64,000 nucleotides of DNA from Hermatobates lingyangjiaoensis (lineage: Eukaryota; Arthropoda; Insecta; Hemiptera; Hermatobatidae), in the NCBI GenBank assembly GCA_026182355.1, contig JAPFBL010001617.1:2703501-2767500 (forward strand), in the 5' to 3' direction. This document shows positions 9,603-21,569 of the stretch, piece by piece. A program made the position numbers and the translations under genes. Below the pieces are notes generated by a model that had not been told where the DNA came from, ran no database searches, and saw nothing but the letters and a program-made list of their open reading frames with translations. Positions within the stretch are counted from its first letter, which is position 1; each line of letters begins with the position of its first letter.

Positions 9603-11660
9603 TTTACTTTAGTATAAGTAAAGTATAGTGATCGCGAAAAAATTCGATCTCGAGATTTTGATGGAATTACATGTTTTGAGGTCCCAGAAGTCGTTTTATG
9701 AAGTTTTTTCGATGATGTCTGTGTGTGTGTGAGTGGGTGGATGGGTGGGTGAGTGTGTTAGCATTGCTTGTTACCACGCTAGGGTCCAGAATCTTTGATG
9801 GATAAAGTTGATATTTTACACAAAAATGGGCCTCATAGGGAAGAAGATCCCTATTGTTTGGGAAAAATTATACATGATGGGAAAGTCACTTTTTTTTGCC
9901 AAAAACCGTTTTTTAGAAAACATTTATTTCTCCTAAACTGATAACCCTAGAGTTTCGAAATTTTGACATTATCTTTGAGGTTACAAATGCAACAAACGAA
10001 AAATATATTCAGAATTTTAAAACAACGGGACATTTTTTTTTTTCAATAAAATGTAAAAATTTTGACTTATAATTCAATCTCAATCCTTGTGAGAGCAATA
10101 CAAGCCATACTGTTTGACGGATCAAAACGAAACTATGCCTAAAAATAGAACATTATGTGGAGAATGAGTTGAGATATTTTTTTCAAAATTACATTCGCTA
10201 ATGGGGCGTTACAGTACGATTTCTGTTTTGAGAAAATGTTTTTTTGACGCTAAACGGCTCATTAAAAAATAATGAAAATTTGACCAAAAATGGAACAAAA
10301 AATTAGCAATTCATAAAAAAAATCATGATGTTTCAATTACGGGAAAGAGCAATAACGCTATAAAAACTGTTTGTTTATCCTAGACTGAGAGATCACCTGC
10401 TATACTTGTCGATTTTTTTATATTTTGTTACATTGTTTACATTGACTTAGAAATTTTTTGAGTGAATCCACTGAGATAAAATTGATATTTATAAAGGAAC
10501 AATTTAAATAGTTTATTGACTTATACGAGATGTAAGAAGAATAATATTGTTACATGTAAAAAAATCACCGCCAATAAACATAAATAAATTACCTTTGTCT
10601 TCCATGGTATGATGGATTTGTCTCATAAAATGCTTTAATAAATCTATATATTGCACTCTTGAGCAAAACTTAATATCAGTTACAATTACATTATCATTGT
10701 GAATGTAGTACCTTTCCATGATATTGAAATGTAACGAATGGATTCTTTCCTCAAGAAAGAGGACTTATGTTTGTTGAGAAATATATAGTTTTTTTTTTAC
10801 AATTCTAGTCTAATAGTTCATATTTATTATTTTCAAAAATTAGAAGCTCCCAACTATAAAAGATTTAAATTATATTGAATAGCTGGCTTTGACTTCGATT
10901 TGAGTATGTAAACTGGCTAATTACTAATATATTTTTTCTCAGTATACATTCATAGCAAACTTATAACAGAATACAGGAGGCAGGAAAAGGATAACACTCA
11001 CTCAGAAAAAATTCCTATATATATGATATTTCACAAAAGGGAAGGAAAATGATCTTATTAAATACTAAGAAGCCATAAAATTCCCAGTATAATAATTCCA
11101 TAAAAGACCGAAAATGTAAAAGATAATTCAAAATTTAAATCTTTCGTTTAGAGATTAATAAATGTAATTATCGTACATCTTTAATTATAAATCACCTTAA
11201 AACAACATTTTTTCTTCGATGTTTATGATGTTTTTCAGAGAAGAAGAGGGTATTTTCCTGTTTTAAATTTGAAAATTTTACTTTAATATTCAATGTAGAA
11301 GGATGTCAAGTAAACGATGTAAGAAATCCACTGGCTATTTGAACAAAAGCCATGTTCTATTGTAGGAGAATATTTCGTATCAAGAAATTTTGACTTTGGT
11401 TTTTCAAAAATGTTATTACTGCTGTAGTTATACTAATGAAATTATTTGCATCAGCTGTGTGATGTACAAAAATAAGCTTATATATTGATATGTCCTTCAA
11501 TCACTATCTTACTACCTCAGGAATGAAAGACTAATAATCATATCCCATTTAGATGTTTACATTATGCTTAAATGAGACGTTATATATTATATACTAAAGA
11601 AATTTGATATTAAGTTATTTATAGGTGTAGTAAAGTTGAGTGTAGGCTACTCCAGATTTT
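9603..11660 (+). mobile_element. TTACTATAAG-family element with a 430-base insert
   Basis: The copy starts with the near-palindromic ACTTTAGTATAAGTAAAGT and has the GT/GTGG microsatellite about 115 bases in. It ends with GAGTGTAGGCTACTCC-AGATTTT. It encodes nothing. It is about 430 bases longer than the copies at 47336 and 58802 because 10551-10980 is extra. A 5' palindrome, internal microsatellite and 3' hairpin resemble non-autonomous helentron/DINE-1 elements; that class is an inference. Confidence 0.6.
10593..10749 (-). CDS. Candidate internal exon inside a repeat copy (possible captured gene fragment)
   Basis: The minus strand shows a pyrimidine-rich acceptor (TCCTCTTTCTTGAG), 157 bases open in one frame and a donor G|GTAATT. 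The reading is ERIHSLHFNIMERYYIHNDN, then VIVTDIKFCSRVQYIDLLKH, then FMRQIHHTMEDK. Composition looks like normal protein rather than translated AT-rich DNA. Entry phase is 0 and exit phase 1. It lies inside the 10551-10980 segment that the other family copies lack. It may have been captured by the element, as Helitron-like elements do, or be a real exon between two repeat pieces. I do not recognise the protein. Confidence 0.35.
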
Positions 11661-11739
11661 CTTAATATGTTATCAGAATTGTTCTTTGACTCTTAGAAAA
11701 ATTAAATCATTTATAAGGTTTCAAATTAGTGAGATAAAA

Positions 11740-12350
11740 CAGAGAATGTACCTATGTCTAATTTCTATACCTTATAAGAATGTTTTTGTCTATTTCTATG
11801 TTTTTGTTTTATTTTTTTATAATTTTATAAAAGGCCAAAAATGTAGAACATTATTCAGAATTAAAAAAAAATCTTTTAAAAATAATGAATGAAATTATCC
11901 TACATCTTAAATTAAAAATTATCTGAAAACGACATTTTTTCTAACATTTCAGACAAAAACTTTGTAATGTTTTTAAAATACTTAAAATATTTTCAAGTTC
12001 TAAATGGGAAAGTTTGTCTTAGGTATTAAATGTAGAAGAAGGTCAGATAAACTATGTAAGAGATGCACGGGCTATTGAAGCAAATGCCATACTCTCTTGT
12101 AGGAAATTATTTCGTATAACCAAATTTTCACTTTGGCTTTTCATAATGTTATTGCTGCTGTAGTTATACTAATGATTGTATGACCATTAATTGTGTGACA
12201 TAAAAAAAAAGGCTTATCTATTGCTAAGTGGATCAATCACTATCTGTACTACCTCAGGAATGAAAGACTAATAAACATCTCCCATTTAGACGATTATAAT
12301 ATGCTCAAATGAGACATTATATATTATATACCCGAGATGTTTGATATTAA
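11740..12350 (+). mobile_element. TTACTATAAG-family 3' half, second copy in tandem
   Basis: It repeats the 3' half of the preceding element in the same direction (AAAATGTAGAACATTATTCA; TGTACTACCTCAGGAATGAAA; AATGAGACATTATATATTATA), diverged and lacking the terminal hairpin. Confidence 0.6.
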
Positions 12351-12360
12351 ATTTATTTTT

Positions 12361-13440
12361 AATTTGTTATTGTTGTAATAATATGAGAATTATTTTAAGT
12401 GAATAGCGCTATCAATTTATGTAAACTATAAATATAATTAAATTTAATATAATAATATAAATACTATAAATATAATAATATAAATATAAACTATGAATAT
12501 AAAGAAGTAAATGTTTACACTAAACTTTTTACTTTAATTTTTCTATTTCTTACTTTATTACACTGAACTTGCATCAGTGCAAGAAAGAAACCTCATAAAT
12601 ATTATTAGCCTTTGATGAAAACAGCAGAAGAATGTTTAATACAATTTCTGATTGAAATACTGTGAAACATTTATTTTCTCTCCTAATAAATTAAGACGCA
12701 ATTATTAAGATATAGTGGGGGTAGTTTTCTCAGTAGAATGAATGAAAGTGTACTTTTGAACCCTATAGTTAGAGACATGTCTTAACACGTCAGTTACCTT
12801 CGCGCTTCGCCTGACAGAACAAAACAAAATTACGTCTCATCATAGTAAGGTATGACTATTTGTTCATAGATCATGTCCTATGATATTATTTTTCATAATT
12901 TTATTTATACATACCTCTACATACATTGAAAACAATATTTTATCTACTATACCTGTATTAAAAGTTAAATGGAAGTTACTTTACTTATTTTTGATCCATC
13001 AATATCAAACAAAAAAGTATTGGTTCATGTAAATTTTAGTGTACAAGTATTTATAAAGCTAATATAAAATAATTTGTTTGAAATACTTAAATAAAACTGT
13101 TTACAATGTAATTAACAATGCATAATTTAATGTTTTGGTCCAGTTGTTTTATATTATTTTACTAATCAATGGTAATGAGCTAGTTTATCTCCTCAATACA
13201 TTCCATATTACTTTTCAACCACTCACTAATTTGAGTTTCACTTCTATTAATTATGATTTGTAAATATGTTTCTGAAATTTACTTAGAGTGCAGATCTATA
13301 GGACTGTATATTGTGGACTGTAGTGTGTACAAAAGCATTTTGATACAATAATACTTTGGTTCCATGTGCAATATTAGACTTAGAGAATCTGATAATGTAT
13401 ATCCCCTTAAAAAATTTGATTTGGAAATTTTAAAACGGAA
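12361..13440. other. AT-rich non-coding DNA
   Basis: No exon or recognisable element is seen. A short ATAAATATAATAA-rich patch lies at about 12420-12500. Confidence 0.5.
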
Positions 13441-13445
13441 TACAA

Positions 13446-14550
13446 CTTTTTACTTTTCTATAAGTAAAGTATAGTGATCGTGGAAAAATTCCATCTCGAG
13501 TTTTTGACGAAATTTGAGGTCCCAAAAGTAGTTTCATGAAGTTTTTTCGATGATATCTGTGTGTTTGTATGTGGGTGAGTATGTTAGCATTGCTTGTTAC
13601 CATGCTACGGTCCAGAATCTTTAATGGATCAAGTTGATATTTTACACAAAAATGGGCCCCATAGTGTAGATGATCCCTATTGGTTTGGGAAGAATTATGC
13701 ATGACGAGAAAGTTACTTTTTTGCCAAAAACCGGTTTTTAGAGAACATTTTTTTCTCCTAAACTGCTAATTTAAGAGTTTTGAAATTTTGGCATGATATT
13801 TGGGGTTACAAATGCAATAAACGAAAAATATATTCAAATTTTTAAAACAAGGAAAAATACTGTTTTTTCAATAAACTGTAAAAATTTTGACTTATTATTA
13901 AATATGAAAGCCTGTGAGAGCAATACAAGCCATTCCGTTTCACGGATCAAAATTAAACTATGCCTAGAGGTAGAACATTATGTGGAGAATGAATTGAGAT
14001 AACTTTTTTAAAATTACATTCTTCGAAGGGGCGTTATAGTACGGTATCTGTAAACGGCTCATTAAAAAATCATGAAAATTTGACCAAAAAGGTAACACAA
14101 AATTAGCAATTTATAAAAAATTCATGAAAAAATTCTTGTAATACAGTACAAGACGCAGGAAACAAGATTTCTCACTCAGAGAAATTTGTTATATATGATT
14201 TTTGACAAAGGGGAATGAAAATGATTTTATTAAATGCTAAGGAGCCATACATTTCCCAGTATAATAATTCTATAAAAGACCACAAATGTTGAACATTATT
14301 CAAAATTGAAATCTTTTCGTTGAAGATTAATAAATGTTATTATCGTACATCCTTAATTATAAATTATCTTGAAAAGACATTTTTACTTTGCGTTTTTCAG
14401 AGAAAATAAGAGTATTTTCTTGTTTTAAATTTGAAAATTTGACTTAAATATTCAATGTAAAAGGAGGTCAAGTGAACGATGTAAGAAATCCACTGCCTAT
14501 TTGAAGAAAAGCCATGTTCTCTTGTAGTAGATTATTTCGTATTAAGAAAT
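13446..14550 (+). mobile_element. TTACTATAAG-family element, 3'-truncated
   Basis: The 5' end (CTATAAGTAAAGTATAGTGA) and microsatellite are present. The copy stops at about 14550 without the 3' hairpin, and a middle part is shortened near 14050-14160. It ends about 180 bases upstream of the VKOR start codon, so it borders or enters that gene's promoter. Confidence 0.65.
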
Positions 14551-14621
14551 AAATTTATTTTTTTCAGTTCACTAACTTATTTTCTAAATTTTTTTTATTG
14601 ACAATACATATCCAAACTAGA

Positions 14622-14632
14622 GTCATATAAAT
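14622..14632 (+). promoter_or_regulatory. Possible TATA-like element upstream of VKOR
   Basis: CATATAAATG lies about 105 bases before the start codon. In such AT-rich DNA this is weak evidence. Confidence 0.2.
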
Positions 14633-14731
14633 GTGGCAACGCATTGTGTGAACACTGAACGAATATAAATGGAAAGTCAACATTACATCAACAACCTATA
14701 CGGTTGATAAGAATTCAGCCCACTAGATAAC

Positions 14732-16454
14732 ATGACTACCTCTGGAAATAGAATTAATGCTTTAATTTTTTCTTCCCTGGGTTTTTTCATATCTTTATAT
14801 TCGTACATTGTGGAAACAAGACTAGATTTAGATGAAAGTTATGTACCATCCTGTGATATAAACGAGTATATTAGCTGCAGTGTGGCGTTTTCTTCAAAGT
14901 AAGTTGATGTTAACATACTTCAGTAAATATCCTGTTTCCATAAAATGTGGGTAAATGTTATGCAACAGTGTTTATCATTTATTATGTTGAATATATATAT
15001 TAAATTCTATTTGGTAGGTAGATTAACAATAGATTGTTAATCTATCTCTTCTTGATTCTTTGTGTAAAGGTTTATCTTAGACAATTTCAAATTGTCTAAG
15101 ACAATTGAAATGATGTTTTTTTTGTATGTTTATAGTTATTGGTTTATTAGTTTATATATTTTATAATTCTTGTGAATTCGTAAAACCTTTTATTTGTATA
15201 CATCCCATATATGGAGTACTGCTTTGATTTATTATGATACATTGCATACCAATGCATTTATTATATGAAGGTTGATGGGTGTTTAGCAAAAGCTTTAATG
15301 CTTCATGTCCTTATTTTTTGTAAGATAATATTTTAGATAAAGATTATTATTCTATAGTATTTATTACATTAAAATTTAAAGCGCTTTAATACATTATCAA
15401 TGATTTAGAACTCCTTTTCACTAGAGGAATGAACTTGCAAAAAAAAAATACATACATTTTCTCTGAAATTTTATTTTTAACGATGGCATCTTGTCAAATG
15501 TAAATTTTCTGGTCAATTCGCTGTCATCAAAATAATAACAGGTGGTCATTTCCTTTTATTTTTCCACAACTCTTATTTCCTGGAAGTTTTTGACGATTAA
15601 AACTGGTAAAACTTCACCTTTAGTTACCTAAAGTTTGGATATTTGGTTCATTTTCAGTTCCAACTTCCTCATTGATTATAATTTCTTTAAATATCAGGGT
15701 CACTTTGATCATGCTTGCTGAAAGGCTTATATTTCCCTCGATTTCTGAGTTGTTTGTTTCTTGATTTTTGTTTATTTTATTCATTAATCCCAGTCTGTTT
15801 CCTAATTAATGTTAATTTTGCGAACCTGTAATTTCCCGTGTGTATGTTTGTTACTGTCGAAGCAAAATTTTAAATGAAATTTCTTACTGAATAGAGTTAA
15901 ATACAAACTTTCTTACAATTACTGACAAAGGAACTGTTAATCTCAGACTGTTATCCAGTCTTTGGGAGGTACGTCCCACTATACCGGTGTTACATTAGAT
16001 AATTGACATGCTATTGAATTTCCTCCTGTTGAATGACGAATTTTTTTGTTACATGCCACAGAGTAACTGTTCTAGCTACTAAGTAATTTGGTGGGAACGT
16101 TGATCACTGGCTTTGGAATCTTTCAAGCGGCTAATTCATTACAAAGCCGCTTGAAAGGCCTAGTAATATTTTTTTTTACTTGGGTCTCTACGTCTGGATA
16201 TCAAGGTTCCATATAAAGCCGAAGTGTCAAATTGTAAAGTTTGTTTTATACTAGAAGACTGATTGAAATTGAATTTTATACCCATAATACATGTATAAAG
16301 GACAATTTGAAATTATAACATACAGCTGTGATCTTTCGACCAGGACCAGTGTCGGTCTAACTCTCAAACAGTGACCATTAGTGGTCGAAAAAATGTTAGT
16401 GTCTGTTTAGAATTCATATTGGTCTGTTTACTTTTTTTTTATTGTTAAATGCTG

Positions 16455-16488
<34 letters not shown>

Positions 16489-19400
16489 CTCCCTCAAGAG
16501 GGAAAACAGAATAAGTAATATACACTGCATACGTACGATATATTAAATTACAGAGAAAGCATTTAGAAAGAAACACAAGTGAAAGAGTGATCATAACTCA
16601 CTTTAATATATTTCGACGTTTCGTCTCATGAATAAAGAAGTGATTGGCTAGGTGATAAGAAAATAAAGCACCTTAGTTCCTAACTTTTTAACTATTTATA
16701 TGGTTAATATTTTACTTATTAACGTTCAGTTTTATTTTGTAGGAACAGTGATTGGATTTGTTGATCATTCTGTTTCTTTCTCTTATATAAATGACATTTA
16801 GAAATATACTGTTTGTAATTAACTTATTAATGTGTTGATTTTGCTTCAGGTATGGCAGAGGGTTTGGTATTATTGGAAGTATCCTAGGAGAGAAGTCTGT
16901 TTTTAATGCATACAATAGTCTATACGGGCTTTTATTTTACTCACTGTGTGCATATCTAGGTTAATTTTCATTTTATACTAAGTAATACTAATACTCATTG
17001 TTGTTTTGGTATTTCCTGTATACAATTATTATTATTCAGGTTTATTCCAAGAAGGATAAATTCTTTCTGAGTTTGTTGAGTTTAATTCATTAAAAGTTAC
17101 ATTTATTTAGAAATTGGATTTTTTTGTATTATGAATAATACAAAAAAGGTACAAGTTAGTACTTACTAGCTTGTTAAAAGATGAATTTGAAGTCATAGTT
17201 TGTTCCATTTTTAGGACGCCCATGAATGAAGCCAAAACTCCTCCCTAAGAACATAAATGCCTATTGATATATCACTAGTCAGCATTCCTTCTAATATGAA
17301 GAGCTTTTGTGGATGCGAAAGTTCTTAATTACCGTAAACCCTCTTTAAAGTGGTGAGAGTCATGTTATCACTTAAGATTTGATTAAGGCTTTGTAAAGAC
17401 TCTACTTTTATATGGATTCAAAACGGATACGTGTCAGTAATGTACTCAATTTAACTGTGATCTAGGGACCACTAGTCCAAGGGTCTTATCTACTCCTTCC
17501 TCATTGTAGCCAGCTATTTTGTTAGACTCTAACAGTTAGAGGTATTTGTGTTTGAAATTGTTTGTTTTGAAATAATATGAAAATATTTTAAAAAAACAAG
17601 ACAAATTCTCCAATGTAGAGATGATGAGAACGCTCAATGGTCAAATTAGTCGTTGATTTTTAAATCTCAAAACATATCACTAGACTTAATATTTATATAC
17701 CCAACTCTATTATTTCTTGTGAATAAATGCCAAAGTAAATACGTGTGACTATAAAAAGTGAAATCGCTCCTAAAGTAGTAAAAGAAAAGGAAAAAGTTCT
17801 AAGCGTGTGTTACTTCGTTTTCAAAGTACTAAGTAAAAGTAAAAACAAGAGAACTAAGGAGGAGAGTGGGGAAAGTCCAAGGCGAAGAGGAATGGTAAAT
17901 GGCATTGCAAATGAAAGATATTTTCAGGACCATAAACATGCCAATCAACCCAATATCTCCTGAAATGAAGAGGAGAACATTCTTTCATTTATACCGCCAC
18001 CTCCTGCTCCATTTTGCCTCACTTAAGCACACTCCTTGCTACCCTTGTTTTTACTTTAATTTATTTAAAAACGAGGTATACTCGAAAGTGCTTAGAACTT
18101 TTTCCCTAAAACTTTTGTTAGTAATTTGCTTACTATTTCTTGTATAACAACTTTTTAGTGGAAAATAGAGGGCGGATTGATAAGTCAGTGACTTTTTGAA
18201 TTTCCCTCGCAGTTACTCCAAATGCAACAGTGTAATCTATTAGTGGACAACTATCTCATTATGAGCCATCTACCATGTGCAATCGGTGTTTGATAGTCAT
18301 TCAAAGCATACAACCTCGTGTATTATGACGAAAATGGAAAAAAGTGAATTTCGTGTGCTGATTAAGCATTACTTTTTACGTAAACGTAAAACGTAAAATC
18401 CATCACTACCACTAAGGAAAGACTTGATAAATACTACGAGGACTCGGCACCATCAATTTCAATGGTTAAGAAGTGATTTACTGAGTTCCTTACCAGTACT
18501 AGTGACGCCGAACGTTCAGGTCGACCAAAAGAAGTCATCACGCCGGAAATCGTCGATAAAATCGATGAAATGATATAGGATGATTGGAGAATGAAAGTGC
18601 GAGATTTGACTCATGCTGTAGGCATCTCAACTGAACGGGTACATCATATTTTACACGAATATTTGGACATGAAAAAACTCTCCGCGAGATGGGTGCCACG
18701 ATTGCTTACACTTGACCATAAGCGCAATCATGTGACCACTTTAAAAGAGCGTTTAGCGATGTTCAGCTGTAATCCGGACGAATTTCGCACCGTTTTGTTA
18801 CTGTGGACGAAACATGAATCCATCACAATACGCCAGAGACCAAGGAACAATCGAAACAGTGGGTTGCTGTGGGCGAACGTGGACCAAAGAAAGCCAAACA
18901 GAGTCTGTCAGCCAACAAGGTCATGACTACAGTTTTTTGGGATGCAGGTAATGTCATTCACATCGATTACCTCGAGAAAGGTAAAACGATCACCGGCGAA
19001 TATTATTCAAAGCTTTTGAACAGATTCGACGTTGATTTGAAGCAAAAACGGCCGCATTTGGCAATGAAGAAAGTGCTGTTCTATCAAGACAATGCACGTG
19101 TGCACACATGTCTAGTTATGATGGCCAATATCCACGAATTGGGATACGAACTACTACCCCATCCAGCATATTCTGCAGATTTAGCCCACTGCGACTATTT
19201 TCTGTTTCCAAACCTAAAGAAATGGCGGGGCAGTGAGAGATTTGAGTCGAATGAACAAGTCATTACCGAAAGAAACGTGTATTTTAAGAGCTTTGAGAAA
19301 ACGTATTATTTGGAGGGAATAAAAAAATTAGAAAAACGCTGGACTAAATCTATCGAGCTATAAGGTGACTATATAGAAAAATAAAATGTTTCTTTGCGGA

Positions 19401-21037
19401 AAAAATTTTGTTTTATTCAATAAGTCATGGACTTATCAAACCTCTCTCGTAATAAGGAGATAATAATGGGTTCTGTACTTTTAAGCTTCTGTATTTTTCT
19501 GATTAAATTGAAAAGAATAAATTTCATTAATGATGTTCAGAAAATTATTGTGAATATGATATCAATATTAATGAATGATATGACATATATTTGGTATATG
19601 TATAAATGATATGGTGATATTGTCACACAATATGGAGTTGATATATTTATGTTTATAGTATTTTACATTATTATGTTGCGCATATTTAATATACAATGCT
19701 GTAAAAATTGAAATGTTTATAATGCGTAACATTGTAAATTCATACAACCCTGCTAGATGTGCATTTACCGAACCAATGATTTAACAAGTATCATTTATTT
19801 GTAATGTTTCCTTTATAATTATTACGACAATACAAATAGTTAATAACTGCGATTCGGCAGTCCCTTTAAGAAGTGTCTAGTTTTAAATTACTAGAGATTC
19901 CTGAAAACAGTGGTATACTGATTTAATTACATGTGATATAGGTTTGATCACTATACTAATTTCAACTAGTTAATTAAAGTTAGACATTTATATTCATTTA
20001 CAAGTATAGCAAGTTTGAACTGTTTTTATCGAAAGTATATGTTCGGTGTTTCCCTGAGAAAAAAAATCAAATTAGTAGAATGTTTAGTACCTGTCAAAAA
20101 AATGTAAAATAAGTTTTATTAATATCATAGACAAAAAAAAAGCTTCATACGTTTATTTAAATTAAATAAAATTTTTAACGGAATATTGCGGTTGCAAAGA
20201 TAAACATTAAGTATTTTTAAGTATTGTTTGTTTACTTTTCAGTTTTGAAAATATTTTTTTAATACAATTTTTTGTAGTATTATTGGTGAAAGAAGTTCCA
20301 TTGACTAACAGGTTAATTCCTAATTGTATTACTATTTGTGAAACAAAGTTTTGGTGTATACAAAAACCTTCCTAGGATCAACTGGAATTAACTTTTAAAA
20401 TTGCATCAATGTTAGTGAAGCTGTTGGGAATCCATAGCGAATATGAAGAGAATTATATATGCGTAACAACTTGAACAATAGGTTTCTGTATAAATTTATG
20501 TCAACTCTTTAATGAAAAAATGAATGAACGATTTTTATTTATATTGTAATGGAGAATGGCTTTCCATGTACATTTTGTAATATGCGTATGGCTTTAGTTC
20601 ACTTATTATTCATCATTTAGTGGTATGGGATAGATTATTAAGTATTTGAAACGTGATATTTGAGCCATAGGAAGACAAATCTGGGAAAATGTCTTTGACT
20701 CATTATTGTGTCACAGTTATTATGAATAATAACTGACCCAGATTAATGATATTGTGATAGAAGTGCGTACTTATAAAATCAGAAGGAAAATAATGTATAT
20801 TTTGTTTCAGGAACGGGTGTGTCAAACCTCTCAATTAAATTGTTTTTCATATGTTCACTTTCATCTACTTTGATGTCGTTTTATTTGGGATATGTTTTAT
20901 ATTTTATTCTTCATGATTTTTGTGTTGTATGTGTAAGTTTATATATTGTTAATATATTTTTGTTTTATATTTCTGTGAAGAAATTATTATACTTAAAAGT
21001 AATATATAAAGAAAAAAAAAGTAAAAAAATGTCTTAA
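14732..21037 (+). CDS. VKORC1: Vitamin K epoxide reductase (VKORC1-type), three exons
   Basis: Exons are 14732-14898, 16850-16959 and 20811-21037, joined at AA|GTAAGT...CTTCAG|G and G|GTTAAT...TTTCAG|GA, giving 167 residues. VKOR is an ER membrane enzyme that reduces vitamin K epoxide and quinone. Visible features are the loop cysteine pair C41/C49 in CDINEYISC, YGRGFGIIGSILG (57-69), NSLYGLLFYSL with the conserved quinone-site Asn (N78), and the active-site C130-V-V-C133 in HDFCVVCVSLYIVN. Hydrophobic segments fit the four-helix fold. The C-terminus is KKMS, a KKxx ER-retrieval signal. Intron phases (2 and 1) and the 110-base exon 2 match human VKORC1. An in-frame TAA at 14708 supports this start. 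The warfarin-site TYA of human is LYI here. Whether it is VKORC1 or the L1 paralogue lineage is unresolved. Confidence 0.93.
16457..16680 (-). mobile_element. PLE terminal unit with (TA)n in VKOR intron 1
   Basis: A TA run (16457-16487) is followed, read on the minus strand toward it, by ATGAGACGAAACGTCGAAAT, AAGTGAGTTATGATC and CACTTGTGTTTCTTT. The same GTCGAAATAT / GTGAGTT / TGTGTT / (TA)n order recurs near 26290, 27030 and 63240, so this is a PLE end fragment. Confidence 0.5.
18168..19449 (+). mobile_element. mariner transposon (irritans-like), copy 1, in VKOR intron 2
   Basis: A 1282-base element with TA on both sides. Its imperfect terminal repeats begin GAGGGCGGATTGATAAGTC at the left; the right end reads CGAGAGAGGTTTGATAAGTC on the opposite strand. 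It lies within intron 2 of VKOR in the same direction. Confidence 0.93.
18324..19363 (+). pseudogene. mariner transposase, inactivated
   Basis: The transposase is broken by a 7-base ACGTAAA duplication near 18385, a stop in MVKK-stop-FTEF, a TAG before DDWRMKVRDL, a one-base deletion near 18783 and TGA in place of Trp in the VDETW motif. Long pieces remain: the helix-turn-helix region AVGISTERVHHILHEYLDMK, GERGPKKAKQSLSANKVMTT, FYQDNARVHT and YSADLAHCDYFLFPNLKKW. The spacing between the aspartates of YQDN and HCDY is 34, giving the mariner D34D catalytic pattern. It cannot make active enzyme. Confidence 0.92.
19450..19609 (+). repeat. Mariner 3' flank shared with copy 2
   Basis: About 150 bases beyond the mariner end (GGGTTCTGTACTTTTAAGC to GACATATATTTGG) occur in inverted form at 36013-36159, next to the other mariner. 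The 5' flanks of the two mariners are unrelated. Confidence 0.8.
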
Positions 21038-21565
21038 TTGTTATAGGTAATGCATAGTAATGTCAGAAATTTTATTTTTTTTAGGTTTATATTATTTGTT
21101 TAAAAATCTTTTGTTAATATTAATAGAATAATATTAACAATTTTGGTTCCATAAGTACATATGGTACAATGGAATTACTGTTTATTTTATTTAGATGTTT
21201 ATATTAAAAAAAATTCACTACGTAAAAATGAAATGAAGAACGTAAATCTTATCATCGAAACTGACAAGAACAGTTATTGTTTCAAAAGCCTTAATTTAGC
21301 TAGATTTTTTAATGTATATATTATAAGGTGTGATTGAAGTTCTGAGGTCTTTCAAAAACCACATTTATGAGTGTGTATGTTATTTAAGGTTGTCGAACAA
21401 CAGTAACTGATTTTTATTATCCTCTAAAGAATATATTTATTAATTAATATGACAAAAATAACTAATTAAGATATCTATAAAATAATACCTGTAAAGAGTA
21501 ATTAAATTCCTCGTTACTTGTGTAATTCGAAACAGTAAACAGCTCACTGAAGGTAATCTTTACAC
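21038..21565. other. VKOR 3' flank, no gene seen
   Basis: AT-rich DNA that should include the VKOR 3' UTR. No canonical AATAAA is obvious within the first 150 bases; the variant AATATA-like hexamers are too common here to choose one. Confidence 0.35.
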
Positions 21566-21569
21566 ACAC

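Noticed and set aside
19427..19609. 60-codon ORF next to mariner copy 1, with a relative beside copy 2
   Set aside because: It starts in the mariner terminal repeat and its composition is that of AT-rich DNA. It is kept only as evidence for a shared flank.
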